A stretch of 17,861 bases of DNA, from the NCBI GenBank assembly GCA_023416585.1, contig JAEZHM010000107.1, positions 1-17,861 on the forward strand. Reading direction: 5' to 3'. Within the stretch, counting starts at the first letter, position 1. Each line of letters opens with the position of its first letter. Below the pieces are notes generated by a model. That model worked only from the letters and a program-made list of their open reading frames with translations. It searched no databases and was not told the origin of the DNA. Below are positions 6,573-14,070 of this stretch, one piece after another. Source of the DNA: Bacillota bacterium (GTDB lineage: Bacteria; Bacillota; Clostridia; Christensenellales; Aristaeellaceae). Both the position numbers and the translations under genes were made by a program.

Positions 6573-8374
6573 GGCTTTGCCTCCACGGTTTCGCGCAGCG
6601 GTATCCTAACAGAGACTTTTGTGTAGTAATCCTGTTTGGACAGTATGGTCAGCCCATAGTTATCCCCAAAGGTGATGCGCAGCCGGTCCTGCACGTTTTT
6701 GAGCCCGATGCCGTTTCCCGCCCCGCCATCCGCCTCCAGCTCCCCCGACAGCTTTTTGTGAAGGGTATCCAGCTGTTCCTTGGACATGCCCCTGCCGGGA
6801 TCGGTAATTTCGATCAGGCAGTCGCCGTCCTCGACCGTTCCCTTCATATATATGTAGGCATCCTGGGCAATCTGCTCCAAACCGTGGCAGATGGCGTTTT
6901 CCACGATGGGCTGCAGCGTCATTTTCGGTATCCTCTGGCTGAGAATTTCATCCGGCAGGCGCAGGGACAGGAATATGCAATATTCGAACCTTAAGTTGAT
7001 CAGCGCCACATAATTGCGAATGTACTCGATCTCCTCTTTTACCGTTACGCTTTGGGAGGACCATTTCATGCTGTACCGCAATAACTTTCCCAGCGCCGTG
7101 ACGGCGTTGGCGATTTCGTACCTTTCCTCCACCTCTGCGGTCATCTTGATGGATTCCAGCACGTTGTATATAAAATGGGCGTTGATCTGATTCTGCAGCG
7201 CCCGTATTTCCGCGTTCTTTGCCAGCAGTTCCCGTTTGGTGTTGTCTAACATGAGCTGCTTTATCTTATCCAGCATGATATTGATCTGTACCGCCATATG
7301 GGAAACCTCGTCGTTGCCGCTGCTCGGCATGATCACGTCCAGATTGCCTTTTTGCACTTCTCCTATTAAATCGGACACGGCGTAAAAGCGTTTGAGCAAC
7401 GCTCTTACCACTTGATTGATAGCAATGGCCAGCAATGCCAGGAAGACCGCCATACATATATAAAATATCAAGATCTGCCGGCGTATGATGGAAAACTCCG
7501 GCTCCAGAGATACGGCCCTTATAAGCCGGCCCGATAATTCCGGTATGGGCAATGCGGCCAGCAATACCTCCTGGCCGTTAAGTGAATGCTGCGTAAAGGC
7601 TGCGCCTTGCTGCCCCTGCGAGAGGGATAGGATTTCGTTCACATGGGCGGCCCAGGAGTTACTTTGGCTGTTGTCATAATAGCGGCCGCCGCCTAAGCTG
7701 ACAAAGCATAAAAAGTCAAGGGGGCTAGCGGAAAACAGGCCGGGGAGCATATTGTCCATCAGCACTGCCGTTTCCACAATGCCCACCTCCCCGGCGATGG
7801 GGTCTATAATCGTTGTAACAAGGGACATCAGGTGCTTTTTCTGGGTGGTGATATAATCGGGGAAAAGCTGATCTGAATAATTGAAATGCCACCCTCCCGA
7901 CAAGTATGGTTCCTGGGCCCAATTTAAGCGCTTCATCCTGTTGGTACGATAGAGGATGGGCATCATTTCCGGCATGGTATTACTGTTTGCATAGACCCTG
8001 ATCTGATACAGATAGGGGTTGGCGTACATTAGTTTGCCCAGCGTGGCGATATCGCTTCTGAAAAAGTTCAGGCTGTCCATTACGTCGATCGTATCGCCGC
8101 TCTTTACGCGGCGCAGATAGGTCAGCAGGCTGGCGTTGCCGGAAAATGCCTGGGTGGTGATCTGGCAAACATCCACGGTTTTTTGGATGCGCGCATGCAT
8201 CTGTTCCATATCCAGGCGGATGTTGCCGATCTTTTCGCGGATCAGCGTCTGCCTGGTTACACTGAACAGTATGGTTGCCAAGGCCATTACGGGAATGAAA
8301 ACGATCAGAAAGATGATCAGCGTGAACTTTTGATTCAGCTTCCATCCCGCCATGATGCGCAGGACCTTTCTCAT
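6569..8374 (-). CDS. YesM-type membrane sensor histidine kinase
   Basis: 601 aa. Domain order: transmembrane helix 1 (about 17-39), extracytoplasmic sensor region of Cache type (about 40-285), transmembrane helix 2 (about 293-318), HAMP (about 320-370), the His_kinase domain of the LytS/YesM class and a C-terminal HATPase. The phospho-acceptor is His400 in QINAHFIYN; most relatives have Pro where Ala399 stands. ATP-binding boxes are present: VENAICHGLE (N box), DPGRGM (G1) and GNGIGLKNV (G2). It overlaps the response regulator by 4 bp. The ribosome-binding site (GTGAGAAGTG) is weak. It probably senses an extracellular sugar, or a sugar-loaded binding protein, and phosphorylates the regulator at Asp55. 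Confidence 0.93.
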   Translation of the reverse strand: MRKVLRIMAGWKLNQKFTLIIFLIVFIPVMALATILFSVTRQTLIREKIGNIRLDMEQMHARIQKTVDVCQITTQAFSGNASLLTYLRRVKSGDTIDVMDSLNFFRSDIATLGKLMYANPYLYQIRVYANSNTMPEMMPILYRTNRMKRLNWAQEPYLSGGWHFNYSDQLFPDYITTQKKHLMSLVTTIIDPIAGEVGIVETAVLMDNMLPGLFSASPLDFLCFVSLGGGRYYDNSQSNSWAAHVNEILSLSQGQQGAAFTQHSLNGQEVLLAALPIPELSGRLIRAVSLEPEFSIIRRQILIFYICMAVFLALLAIAINQVVRALLKRFYAVSDLIGEVQKGNLDVIMPSSGNDEVSHMAVQINIMLDKIKQLMLDNTKRELLAKNAEIRALQNQINAHFIYNVLESIKMTAEVEERYEIANAVTALGKLLRYSMKWSSQSVTVKEEIEYIRNYVALINLRFEYCIFLSLRLPDEILSQRIPKMTLQPIVENAICHGLEQIAQDAYIYMKGTVEDGDCLIEITDPGRGMSKEQLDTLHKKLSGELEADGGAGNGIGLKNVQDRLRITFGDNYGLTILSKQDYYTKVSVRIPLRETVEAKP

Positions 8375-8411
8375 GCACTTCTCACCGGCCCAGTTTTATC
8401 CTTTTGTTCCA

Positions 8412-8439
8412 ATTATACCATATATGCGTGGGAATACAA
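8412..8439 (-). promoter_or_regulatory. Extended -10 promoter of the kinase/regulator operon
   Basis: On the minus strand, TATAAT (8417-8412) is preceded by TGG, giving the extended -10 form TGnTATAAT. A weak -35 box TTGTAT (8439-8434) lies 16 bp upstream. The start would be about 30 bp before the kinase ATG. Confidence 0.65.
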
Positions 8440-8532
8440 CCGGACTTGGCTGGTTGCTATATGGAACGTGTTAGTTGATTATTGAGAGAATCCAGGAAAT
8501 GATTGATTCTTATGCAACTAACATTATGATAT

Positions 8533-8582
8533 ACACCTCATCCGGCGCATACGCGCCACCTTCCCCTCAAGGGGGAAGGCTA
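8533..8582. repeat. Half copy of the modular repeat, R3
   Basis: Only one arm of the family core is present: ACACCTCATCC, a GGCGC/GCGCC hairpin and CCTTCCCCTCAAGGGGGAAGG. The second arm seen in R2 and R6 is absent, so this is a truncated or solo end. The rest of the 8440-8710 gap shows no credible gene. Confidence 0.7.
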
Positions 8583-8710
8583 TTCTGCCTTTGCCTGGCA
8601 GTTGTGTGTAAAGATCCATCCCTGCGCTCAGGATAACATGAAGCGAAAGAAGTGTTTGCCAGAAAATTGTATGATCGCAAGATATACTCAACAAGACAGA
8701 AACATGCAAC

Positions 8711-8742
8711 GCCAACCCGGCAAAATTTTTTGCCGGGTTGGC
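8711..8742 (-). terminator. Strong hairpin ending the ABC transporter operon
   Basis: A 15-bp perfect stem (8711-8725 with 8728-8742; GCCAACCCGG...CCGGGTTGGC) with an A/T-rich apex lies 16 bp after the solute-binding protein stop. No T-run follows the stem on the minus strand, so it may act as an mRNA 3'-end stabiliser as much as a terminator. Confidence 0.65.
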
Positions 8743-8758
8743 GGTTTTGGAGGGACTC

Positions 8759-10390
8759 TTATTTTTTCAAGCCCAGTTTCTCGATGTTCGCCTGGATCTG
8801 GCGCACAGTCTCCGCCTTTACAAGGTCAAAGCCGTACCCGTCGCGCTTTGTGGTGAATTCGCTCAGGATCTTGTCGAAATCCTCATCGCTTTTAGCTAGC
8901 AGCAGTTTGGGTAGCGTAAGGCCCCATTCGGTATCGATCTTCAGATCGGCGTTGGCTTCAGGCGTATCCAAAGCGAAGGTGACGCCGGTGTACTGGCCAA
9001 GGTAGGTAACATAGGGCCTGGTCCAGTTTTTCATCTGGCGGATGTGCGCCACAAAGTCACCCTTCCACAGTTCGCCCATGGGGTTATCCATCAGCATCCA
9101 GTAGAGGGCGTCACCGCCGATGGTCTCGTCAAATCCGCCCGCGCCGGAACGCTTGGTGTTGTACAGTTCCTGAATGTTGGGCAGCCATTGGGGCACGCCC
9201 TTGTCGTTGAAATCCCATACTTCGCCCTGGGGGCCGCCCATCCAGATCAATTGCTGGCCGTGCTCGCTTAAAAGGTAGCTCATGAAGCGGATGGCCCGGT
9301 CGGGCTTCTCGCACTTTTTGGAGATCAGCGTCAGCGTCCAGCCGTTGATGGTGCCGCCGGGTAGCTTGTAGGGATCGCCCTTGGAATTCTTGGGCCCGTC
9401 AATGGCCATGTATGCCTTGGAGCCGGGAGCATCGGGCGTGGAATCCCAGAGGATCTTCTGCTGGTCGGTAATGTCGGAGTTTTGATAGATCATGGCAAAG
9501 TAGCGGCCTTGTGCGACCTTTTCAGAAATTTGATCGCGCTGGTCGATGAAGATGTCGTCCTCCAGGTACCCTTCCGCGCCCAGAAGCCTTAAAGCCTTGA
9601 GCCAGCGGATATACTCCGGATCGGTGACCCTGTCATGATAGGAGCCGTCCTCGTTCACATAGGGGATAGCCAGGAAGTTGGAGAGCATGTCGTCAAAGGA
9701 CAGGCAGCCATTGGTGCCGAAGGGATGGGAGCCCAGGGGGATGAGCGGCTGGCCGTTTACGTCCGGGAACATTTCCTTGGCCTTTTTGATGGCCGCCACA
9801 AAGCCTTCGGGGGTGGTCATATCGGGGCTGCCGATGGCCTCATACATATCCTTGCGCACAAGGAAGGTGTAATTGGCAGTCAGGGTATCATACTTTTCAT
9901 AGTCTTCCGGCGTGTAGGAGGCGTTGGGATAGCCATACACATGGCCGTCTTTTTGCGTGTACCAATTTAGGCGCGAGGGCACTGCCACGTTGAAAAAGTA
10001 AGGATCATACTCCTTGGCCAGCTCATCCAGGGGATAGAGCAGGCCGCCGTCGATCATTTCCCTGATTTGGCCCGCTGTCCAGTCCAGGGTGATCAGGTCG
10101 GGCAGCTCGTCGCTGACGATGAGGGAATTGAGTTTATCGTCCGCGTTGCCGGCGGGGGAAATGAAGTTGATGGTCACACCGGTTTCCTTGGTGACCGTGG
10201 CAGGGAAGAGACGTGAATCCCAGGGCGTTCCAAACCAATTGAAGTTGATGTACCAATCCAGGGTAATGGGGCTTGTGTCCTTTTGCCAGCCCGGATCCGC
10301 CTTTGTCTCGGCTGCGCCTAATCCGCCCGCCGGTACAAGCAGCGCCAGCGCAAGAAGCACAACGATGATGCTTTTTTTAAGGTTCTTCAT
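8759..10390 (-). CDS. Extracellular solute-binding protein of a sugar ABC transporter (family 1, LipO/LplA-like)
   Basis: 543 aa, the usual length for the large family-1 binding proteins paired with LplB/LplC permeases. The N-terminus is a signal peptide: KNLKK, a hydrophobic core at about 8-20, and a likely cleavage after GGLGA or GAA near residue 26. No lipobox cysteine is present, which is unusual because most Gram-positive binding proteins are lipoproteins. The mature part begins with the typical TLDWYINFNWF and carries SDELPDLITLDW (about residues 92-103). The start uses AGAGGAGGTAG, 4 bp before the ATG. It is last in the operon, 40 bp after the second permease, with a hairpin between them. 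The ligand is probably an oligosaccharide, given the nearby GH43 gene (inference). Confidence 0.9.
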   Translation of the reverse strand: MKNLKKSIIVVLLALALLVPAGGLGAAETKADPGWQKDTSPITLDWYINFNWFGTPWDSRLFPATVTKETGVTINFISPAGNADDKLNSLIVSDELPDLITLDWTAGQIREMIDGGLLYPLDELAKEYDPYFFNVAVPSRLNWYTQKDGHVYGYPNASYTPEDYEKYDTLTANYTFLVRKDMYEAIGSPDMTTPEGFVAAIKKAKEMFPDVNGQPLIPLGSHPFGTNGCLSFDDMLSNFLAIPYVNEDGSYHDRVTDPEYIRWLKALRLLGAEGYLEDDIFIDQRDQISEKVAQGRYFAMIYQNSDITDQQKILWDSTPDAPGSKAYMAIDGPKNSKGDPYKLPGGTINGWTLTLISKKCEKPDRAIRFMSYLLSEHGQQLIWMGGPQGEVWDFNDKGVPQWLPNIQELYNTKRSGAGGFDETIGGDALYWMLMDNPMGELWKGDFVAHIRQMKNWTRPYVTYLGQYTGVTFALDTPEANADLKIDTEWGLTLPKLLLAKSDEDFDKILSEFTTKRDGYGFDLVKAETVRQIQANIEKLGLKK

Positions 10391-10410
10391 ATACTACCTC
10401 CTCTATTTGC

Positions 10411-10430
10411 TACCGGATGCATATCCGGTA
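10411..10430 (-). promoter_or_regulatory. Intercistronic hairpin between permease and binding protein genes
   Basis: A perfect 8-bp inverted repeat (TACCGGAT 10411-10418 with ATCCGGTA 10423-10430) with a 4-nt loop abuts the permease stop codon and stands just before the binding-protein ribosome-binding site. There is no T-run. It could protect the downstream mRNA or make a partial stop. Confidence 0.5.
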
Positions 10431-11375
10431 TCATTCCTTGATGGCGCCAAGCAGCATGCCCTTGATGAAATACTTTTGCAGAAAGGGATATACGCATACG
10501 ATGGGCAGGGTGGTAATGACCATGGTGGCCAGCTTGACCGCAGTGGAAGTGGTAAGGTTCTTGGTCACAACATCAGCGCCAGCCGCGGAGCGGATATCCT
10601 GGGCGGAAGTCTGGGCTATGACACGGTACAGATAGGTCTGGATCGGCTCCAGATCGGGCCGGTTGGTCATGTACATCACGCCGGAAAAGTAATCGTTCCA
10701 GTGGTACACGCCGCTAAAGAGCGCGATGGTGGCGATCACAGGCGTGGACAGGGGAAAGATAATACTGAAAAAGATCCTGAAATCATTGGCGCCGTCGATC
10801 CGCGCCGATTCCTCCAGCGCCGCCGGCAGTTCCCGAAAGAAGCTCATGAAGATCAGCAGGTTGAAAAAGCTGAACAGCGCGGGAATGATATAGACTAGAA
10901 AATTATTGATGAGTCCTAGGCTTTTCAGTACCAGAAAGTAGGGGATCAGCCCGCCGCCGAAAAACATCGTGACGGTGCCGATTATAATGTAAGCCTTCCT
11001 GAAAATCAGGTAAGGTTTCGAAAGGCCGTAGGATACCATGGCTGTGAACAGCACGCTTGCCACCGTGCCGATAAGCGTTCTTAAAACCGTAATGGTATAA
11101 GCTTGAAACACCGTATCATTGCGGAATACGGCCTTGTAATTTTCAAGGGAAAACATCCTGGGCCACCAGTAAATACCGCCCAGCATGGCGTCGTTGGCGT
11201 CGTTGAAGGAGTTGACGAACACGTACCAGATGGGATACAGGGAAAGAAAGGCAATGATCACCATGATCAGAATATTGATGATGCTGAATATCCTCTCGCC
11301 TGTTGTTTCCCTGATGTGGCTTACGCGCCGCGGGGCAGGGAACGGCTTAAGCATGACAGATTTCTGCTGTATCAT
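10431..11375 (-). CDS. Carbohydrate ABC transporter permease (LplC-like)
   Basis: 314 aa membrane subunit with six predicted helices, the first at about 31-51. The cytoplasmic EAA loop that docks the ATPase is visible at about 188-210: LEESARIDGANDF followed by IFPLS. It belongs to the YtcP/LplC group of CUT1-type permeases and pairs with the permease encoded just upstream. The start has AAAGGGGGAAA, 5-6 bp before the ATG, and lies 23 bp after the preceding stop, so the genes are co-transcribed. No ATPase gene is in the cluster; such systems commonly share a MsmK-type ATPase encoded elsewhere (established for the family). Confidence 0.92.
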   Translation of the reverse strand: MIQQKSVMLKPFPAPRRVSHIRETTGERIFSIINILIMVIIAFLSLYPIWYVFVNSFNDANDAMLGGIYWWPRMFSLENYKAVFRNDTVFQAYTITVLRTLIGTVASVLFTAMVSYGLSKPYLIFRKAYIIIGTVTMFFGGGLIPYFLVLKSLGLINNFLVYIIPALFSFFNLLIFMSFFRELPAALEESARIDGANDFRIFFSIIFPLSTPVIATIALFSGVYHWNDYFSGVMYMTNRPDLEPIQTYLYRVIAQTSAQDIRSAAGADVVTKNLTTSTAVKLATMVITTLPIVCVYPFLQKYFIKGMLLGAIKE

Positions 11376-11398
11376 AACGGTTTCCCCCTTTCCTGCGG

Positions 11399-12373
11399 TT
11401 AAAACAGCGATCTTCCCTGCACGCGCCTGGAGAAAGCATTGGCCGATAAGAGAAGTATGGTGCCGATGACCGACTTGAAAAGCCCTATGGCCGTGGCATA
11501 GCCAAAGCGCCCCTTGCCCATGCCCATTTCATACACATAGATGTCAAGCACCGTGGCGCGCTCGGCATTCAGCGCGTTTTTCAATATCAACATCTGGTCA
11601 AAGTTGGAGTTGAGTACTCCGGACACCGCCAGAATAAACAGGATCATGATCGTGCCCTTGATGGCAGGAAGCGTAATGAACCACATTTTTTTAAACCGTG
11701 AGGCACCGTCCACCGTGGCGGCCTCGTACATCTCCTGGTCCACGCTGGCGATGGCGGCCAGATAGATGATGGCCGACCAGCCCAGTTCCTTCCATGTGTC
11801 TGAGATCAGCGCCAGACCCCAGAAGTAGGAGGGCTTGCCCAGGAAGGAGATTGGTTCCTTCAATATACCAAGGCCCACAAGCACATCGTTGATGACGCCG
11901 GACTTGCTCAGCCATGTGATCATGATGCCGCCCAGCACCACCCAGGACAGGAAGTGGGGCAGATATGACACTGTTTGTACGATTTTCTTAAAGCGCATGT
12001 TGCGAAGTTCGTTTAATAGCAGCGCAAACAATATGGGCAGCGGAAAGCCGATCAATAGCCTGAGCAAGCTGATACCCAGGGTATTGACCATGGTGATGAA
12101 GAAATAGTCATCCTTGAAAAATTCTGAAAAGTTGTCAAACCCGAGCCATGCGCCTTGAAAGATGGATTTATAAGAAAGGCGGAAATTCTTGAAAGCCATT
12201 AAAATGCCGCCCATGGGCAGGTAATTGAATACCAGCATCCAGATAATGCCGGGGATCACCATCAACTGTAGGCCCCACTGCCGCCACAGGCGAAGCCAGA
12301 ACCTGGACGGCCTTTTGTAAAGGGATGGTGATACATTCGATTCACGCTTGAGGCCGGCATGATCCATGCTCAT
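11399..12373 (-). CDS. Sugar ABC transporter permease (LplB-like)
   Basis: 324 aa from the chosen start; first gene of the transporter operon. Six hydrophobic helices are predicted, the first at about 36-56 with the typical NYLPMGGILMAFKNF just after it. The EAA loop is at about 217-238 (YEAATVDGASRF, then LPAIKG). The frame is open upstream to a TTG at 12385, but that codon abuts the GGAGGG (12383-12378) that must serve as the ribosome-binding site. The start is therefore the ATG at 12373 (4-bp spacing) or the ATG at 12367 (10-bp spacing). It forms the membrane channel with the LplC-like protein. Its promoter, with a dyad over the -35 box, lies about 40 bp upstream. Confidence 0.92.
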   Translation of the reverse strand: MSMDHAGLKRESNVSPSLYKRPSRFWLRLWRQWGLQLMVIPGIIWMLVFNYLPMGGILMAFKNFRLSYKSIFQGAWLGFDNFSEFFKDDYFFITMVNTLGISLLRLLIGFPLPILFALLLNELRNMRFKKIVQTVSYLPHFLSWVVLGGIMITWLSKSGVINDVLVGLGILKEPISFLGKPSYFWGLALISDTWKELGWSAIIYLAAIASVDQEMYEAATVDGASRFKKMWFITLPAIKGTIMILFILAVSGVLNSNFDQMLILKNALNAERATVLDIYVYEMGMGKGRFGYATAIGLFKSVIGTILLLSANAFSRRVQGRSLF

Positions 12374-12409
12374 AGGTCCCTCCAAGCAGTCATTCTATTT
12401 TCTGGATAC

Positions 12410-12443
12410 AGTATAGTCGGTCTTTAGCCAAGTGAAAACACTT
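12410..12443 (-). promoter_or_regulatory. Promoter of the ABC transporter operon with overlapping inverted repeat
   Basis: On the minus strand, a -35 box TTTTCA (12438-12433), a 17-bp spacer and a -10 box TATACT (12415-12410). The dyad AAGTG-4-CACTT (12430-12443) covers the -35 box. On the plus strand, TGAAAACACTTCGT (12433-12446) fits the catabolite-response (cre) consensus at 12 of 14 positions but has CA in place of the central CG. Either a cre-like site or a binding site for a local regulator is possible. Confidence 0.5.
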
Positions 12444-12480
12444 CGTATTTTACAAGGTGTCATTTTTTTGTTCCAGGCAC

Positions 12481-12515
12481 ATAAAAAGAGCCCCTGAAAC
12501 TTTTAATTTCAGGGG
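12481..12515 (-). terminator. Rho-independent terminator, probably of the GNAT gene
   Basis: Reading on the minus strand: CCCCTGAAA, a 7-nt loop, TTTCAGGGG, then CTCTTTTTAT. The orientation fits transcripts arriving from the acetyltransferase gene. It insulates the ABC transporter promoter just downstream. Repeat R4 sits between the gene and this terminator. Confidence 0.8.
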
Positions 12516-12582
12516 GAGTGGATCGTATATCGAATCAGCCTGTGTCTGTTAGCGCCCTGCGCTGGTAATGATTTCCCTTTTA

Positions 12583-12690
12583 CCTCCCCCAGCCTCCTTC
12601 GTCGGCAGCCCCCTCCAGGAGGGAGCCTTTCTAAGAGCCTCCCTCTTAGAGGGAGGTGCCGCCCGCAGGCGGCGGAAGGAGGTCTTAATC
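12583..12690. repeat. Modular intergenic repeat copy R4
   Basis: Non-coding element with ends ACCTCCCCCAGCCTCC and GGCGGAAGGAGGT in inverted orientation. Inside are the palindromic pieces CCCTCCAGGAGGG and CCTCCCTCTTAGAGGGAGG and a GCCGCC/GGCGGC hairpin. The left end CCTCCTTCGTCGGCA is shared with R1 and, inverted, with R2. It lies between the GNAT stop codon and its terminator. Confidence 0.75.
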
Positions 12691-12732
12691 ATCATCAGGT
12701 GTTGATTTCATGGCAGTATAAAGCAGCTTTTT

Positions 12733-13764
12733 CTATTCCTCCACACTCCACTCAAATATATTCTCAAGCCGGCTGCCTTCCTTATACAAATCGTGCCACT
12801 CCGGCAGCCTGGCAACGCGCAAAAGTCTGGCGCCAAGCTTTTCACAAACACGTCTTGAAGCGGTATTGGTCTGGTTGTTTGAAATCAGCACCTTTTTCAT
12901 GCCGTGGGCTTTCATAACAGGCATCAGCAACCGGCAGGCCTTCACCGCATACCCGTTGCCGCGGTACTTTTCATCGATGCCATAGCCTATCTGTCCGCCG
13001 TAATACAGCCCATCTGTATACCCAATCCGTAAGTTGATTTCGCCGATTTTTTCTGAGTCTTTACATACGGCAAAATCATAAGCGGGCACAAACTTCTTTT
13101 CGGGAATGGCCGGCTTTTTTGCTGTGCAGACAAGATAAATTTCATCATCGGCAAGCTTTGGCAGGTCGGCAAACCCATCAAAATGACACGGAAGGGCGTT
13201 GTAATACGCCATTTCTTTTTGTATATCCCATTCCTCATGCAAAATGGCATAGGATAATTCATCGCCGTATTTTTTATCGGACAGCTTGTTCGCCTGGCGC
13301 GCCTCCATCTGCAATCCCTCCCTGCGCATACCGATCTTCACCATTACACGGTAGGAGCCGTAATTTTCCGCGTCGCAGCGGGCGGTGATCCGGTGCAGAT
13401 GAAGCTCATCAAAGCCAAGTTTCAGCATGGCCTTTCCCATTTCAGGCCCAAAGCCCTGCATCCAGAAATCGCGGTGCAGTATCCAGCCTATTTCAGCTTC
13501 ATCGCCTGTTATGCGCAGGTTGCAGGCGCCTATGAGACGGCCGGTCTCTTTCAGCACGGCGGCATACTGGTGATTCGTGCACGGATTTTCTTCCGCCTGT
13601 GAGATGGCCGTTTGGATAAAAGCCCGTGTCTGCTCATCCGTATTGGGCCCCCACTCCATGTAAATGCTGTTTTCCGGAACGCTGGCGTAGCTGTGGACTG
13701 CGTCAAAGTCTTGTGGTGTGAGTGTGCGAAGGATCAAGCGGTCGGTTTCCAGGGTTTTCAGCAT
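12733..13764 (-). CDS. Tandem GNAT-family N-acetyltransferase (RimJ-like domain fused to a second GNAT domain)
   Basis: 343 aa, about twice a single GNAT domain. The N-terminal half (1-175) opens LETDRLILRTLTPQDF and has the acetyl-CoA loop at WMQGFGPE (101-108), followed by a RimJ/RimL-like end. The C-terminal half (about 180-343) has a second loop, YRGNGYA (267-273), followed by NQTNTASRRVCEKLGA. Both loops look intact, so two active sites or one active plus one structural domain are possible. The substrate is unknown: protein N-termini, antibiotics and small amines are all used by relatives. The frame is open upstream to 13854, but AAGGAGGG lies 7 bp before the ATG at 13764, and the first 30 codons of the longer frame run through a strong hairpin. 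This start is therefore preferred. Confidence 0.88.
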   Translation of the reverse strand: MLKTLETDRLILRTLTPQDFDAVHSYASVPENSIYMEWGPNTDEQTRAFIQTAISQAEENPCTNHQYAAVLKETGRLIGACNLRITGDEAEIGWILHRDFWMQGFGPEMGKAMLKLGFDELHLHRITARCDAENYGSYRVMVKIGMRREGLQMEARQANKLSDKKYGDELSYAILHEEWDIQKEMAYYNALPCHFDGFADLPKLADDEIYLVCTAKKPAIPEKKFVPAYDFAVCKDSEKIGEINLRIGYTDGLYYGGQIGYGIDEKYRGNGYAVKACRLLMPVMKAHGMKKVLISNNQTNTASRRVCEKLGARLLRVARLPEWHDLYKEGSRLENIFEWSVEE

Positions 13765-13793
13765 GTAGAAGCCCTCCTTATGGATGTAAAATG

Positions 13794-13829
13794 AAAAGCG
13801 GCTAAGGTTTATTTTCCTTAGCCGCTTTT
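13794..13829 (-). promoter_or_regulatory. Terminator-like hairpin in the GNAT 5' leader
   Basis: A perfect 14-bp stem (13794-13807 with 13816-13829; AAAAGCGGCTAAGG and its complement) with an 8-nt loop ends in CTTTTC on the minus strand. It lies only 30 bp before the GNAT ATG, with no room for a promoter in between. Either it attenuates GNAT expression or it is the terminator of a lost upstream gene; its symmetry would let it work in both directions. Confidence 0.5.
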
Positions 13830-13992
13830 GATTTTGATAGGGAAGCAGATACACTACACCGCTTCAAGAAAATCAAAAAGGGCTAAAGCCTGGGTACCGC
13901 GAAATGCGGATGCAGACTTGCCGTGTTCATTTTTCCGGATACCAAACACTGTCGTAAGCACGGCTAACGCCCCTTTCCATGATTTGAAAAGT

Positions 13993-14021
13993 AGTATATC
14001 CGATTTATCCAGATATTGCAA
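13993..14021 (-). promoter_or_regulatory. Candidate promoter for the GNAT gene
   Basis: On the minus strand, TTGCAA (14021-14016), a 17-bp spacer and TATACT (13998-13993). It would give a leader of about 220 nt that includes the 13794-13829 hairpin. The 13830-14070 stretch holds nothing else convincing; a 71-codon minus-strand ORF there has no good ribosome-binding site and no recognisable family. Confidence 0.4.
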
Positions 14022-14070
14022 GCGCAAGTACAATATTGCTCTATAAACAGAACGAGAGTAGGGATTCATT

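Noticed and set aside
12367..12385. Upstream TTG start for the LplB-like permease
   Set aside because: The TTG directly abuts the GGAGGG ribosome-binding site used by the downstream ATG codons.
13892..13901. GGGTACCGCG on the plus strand, reminiscent of the T-box core GGTGGTACCGCG
   Set aside because: The core lacks the GTG, no specifier stem or following plus-strand terminator is visible, and no plus-strand gene lies downstream.
13854..14069. 71-codon minus-strand ORF between R5 and the GNAT gene
   Set aside because: The start lies against the repeat boundary with only a fortuitous GGGGAAG before it, the sequence is not recognised, and the frame probably lies within an untranslated leader.
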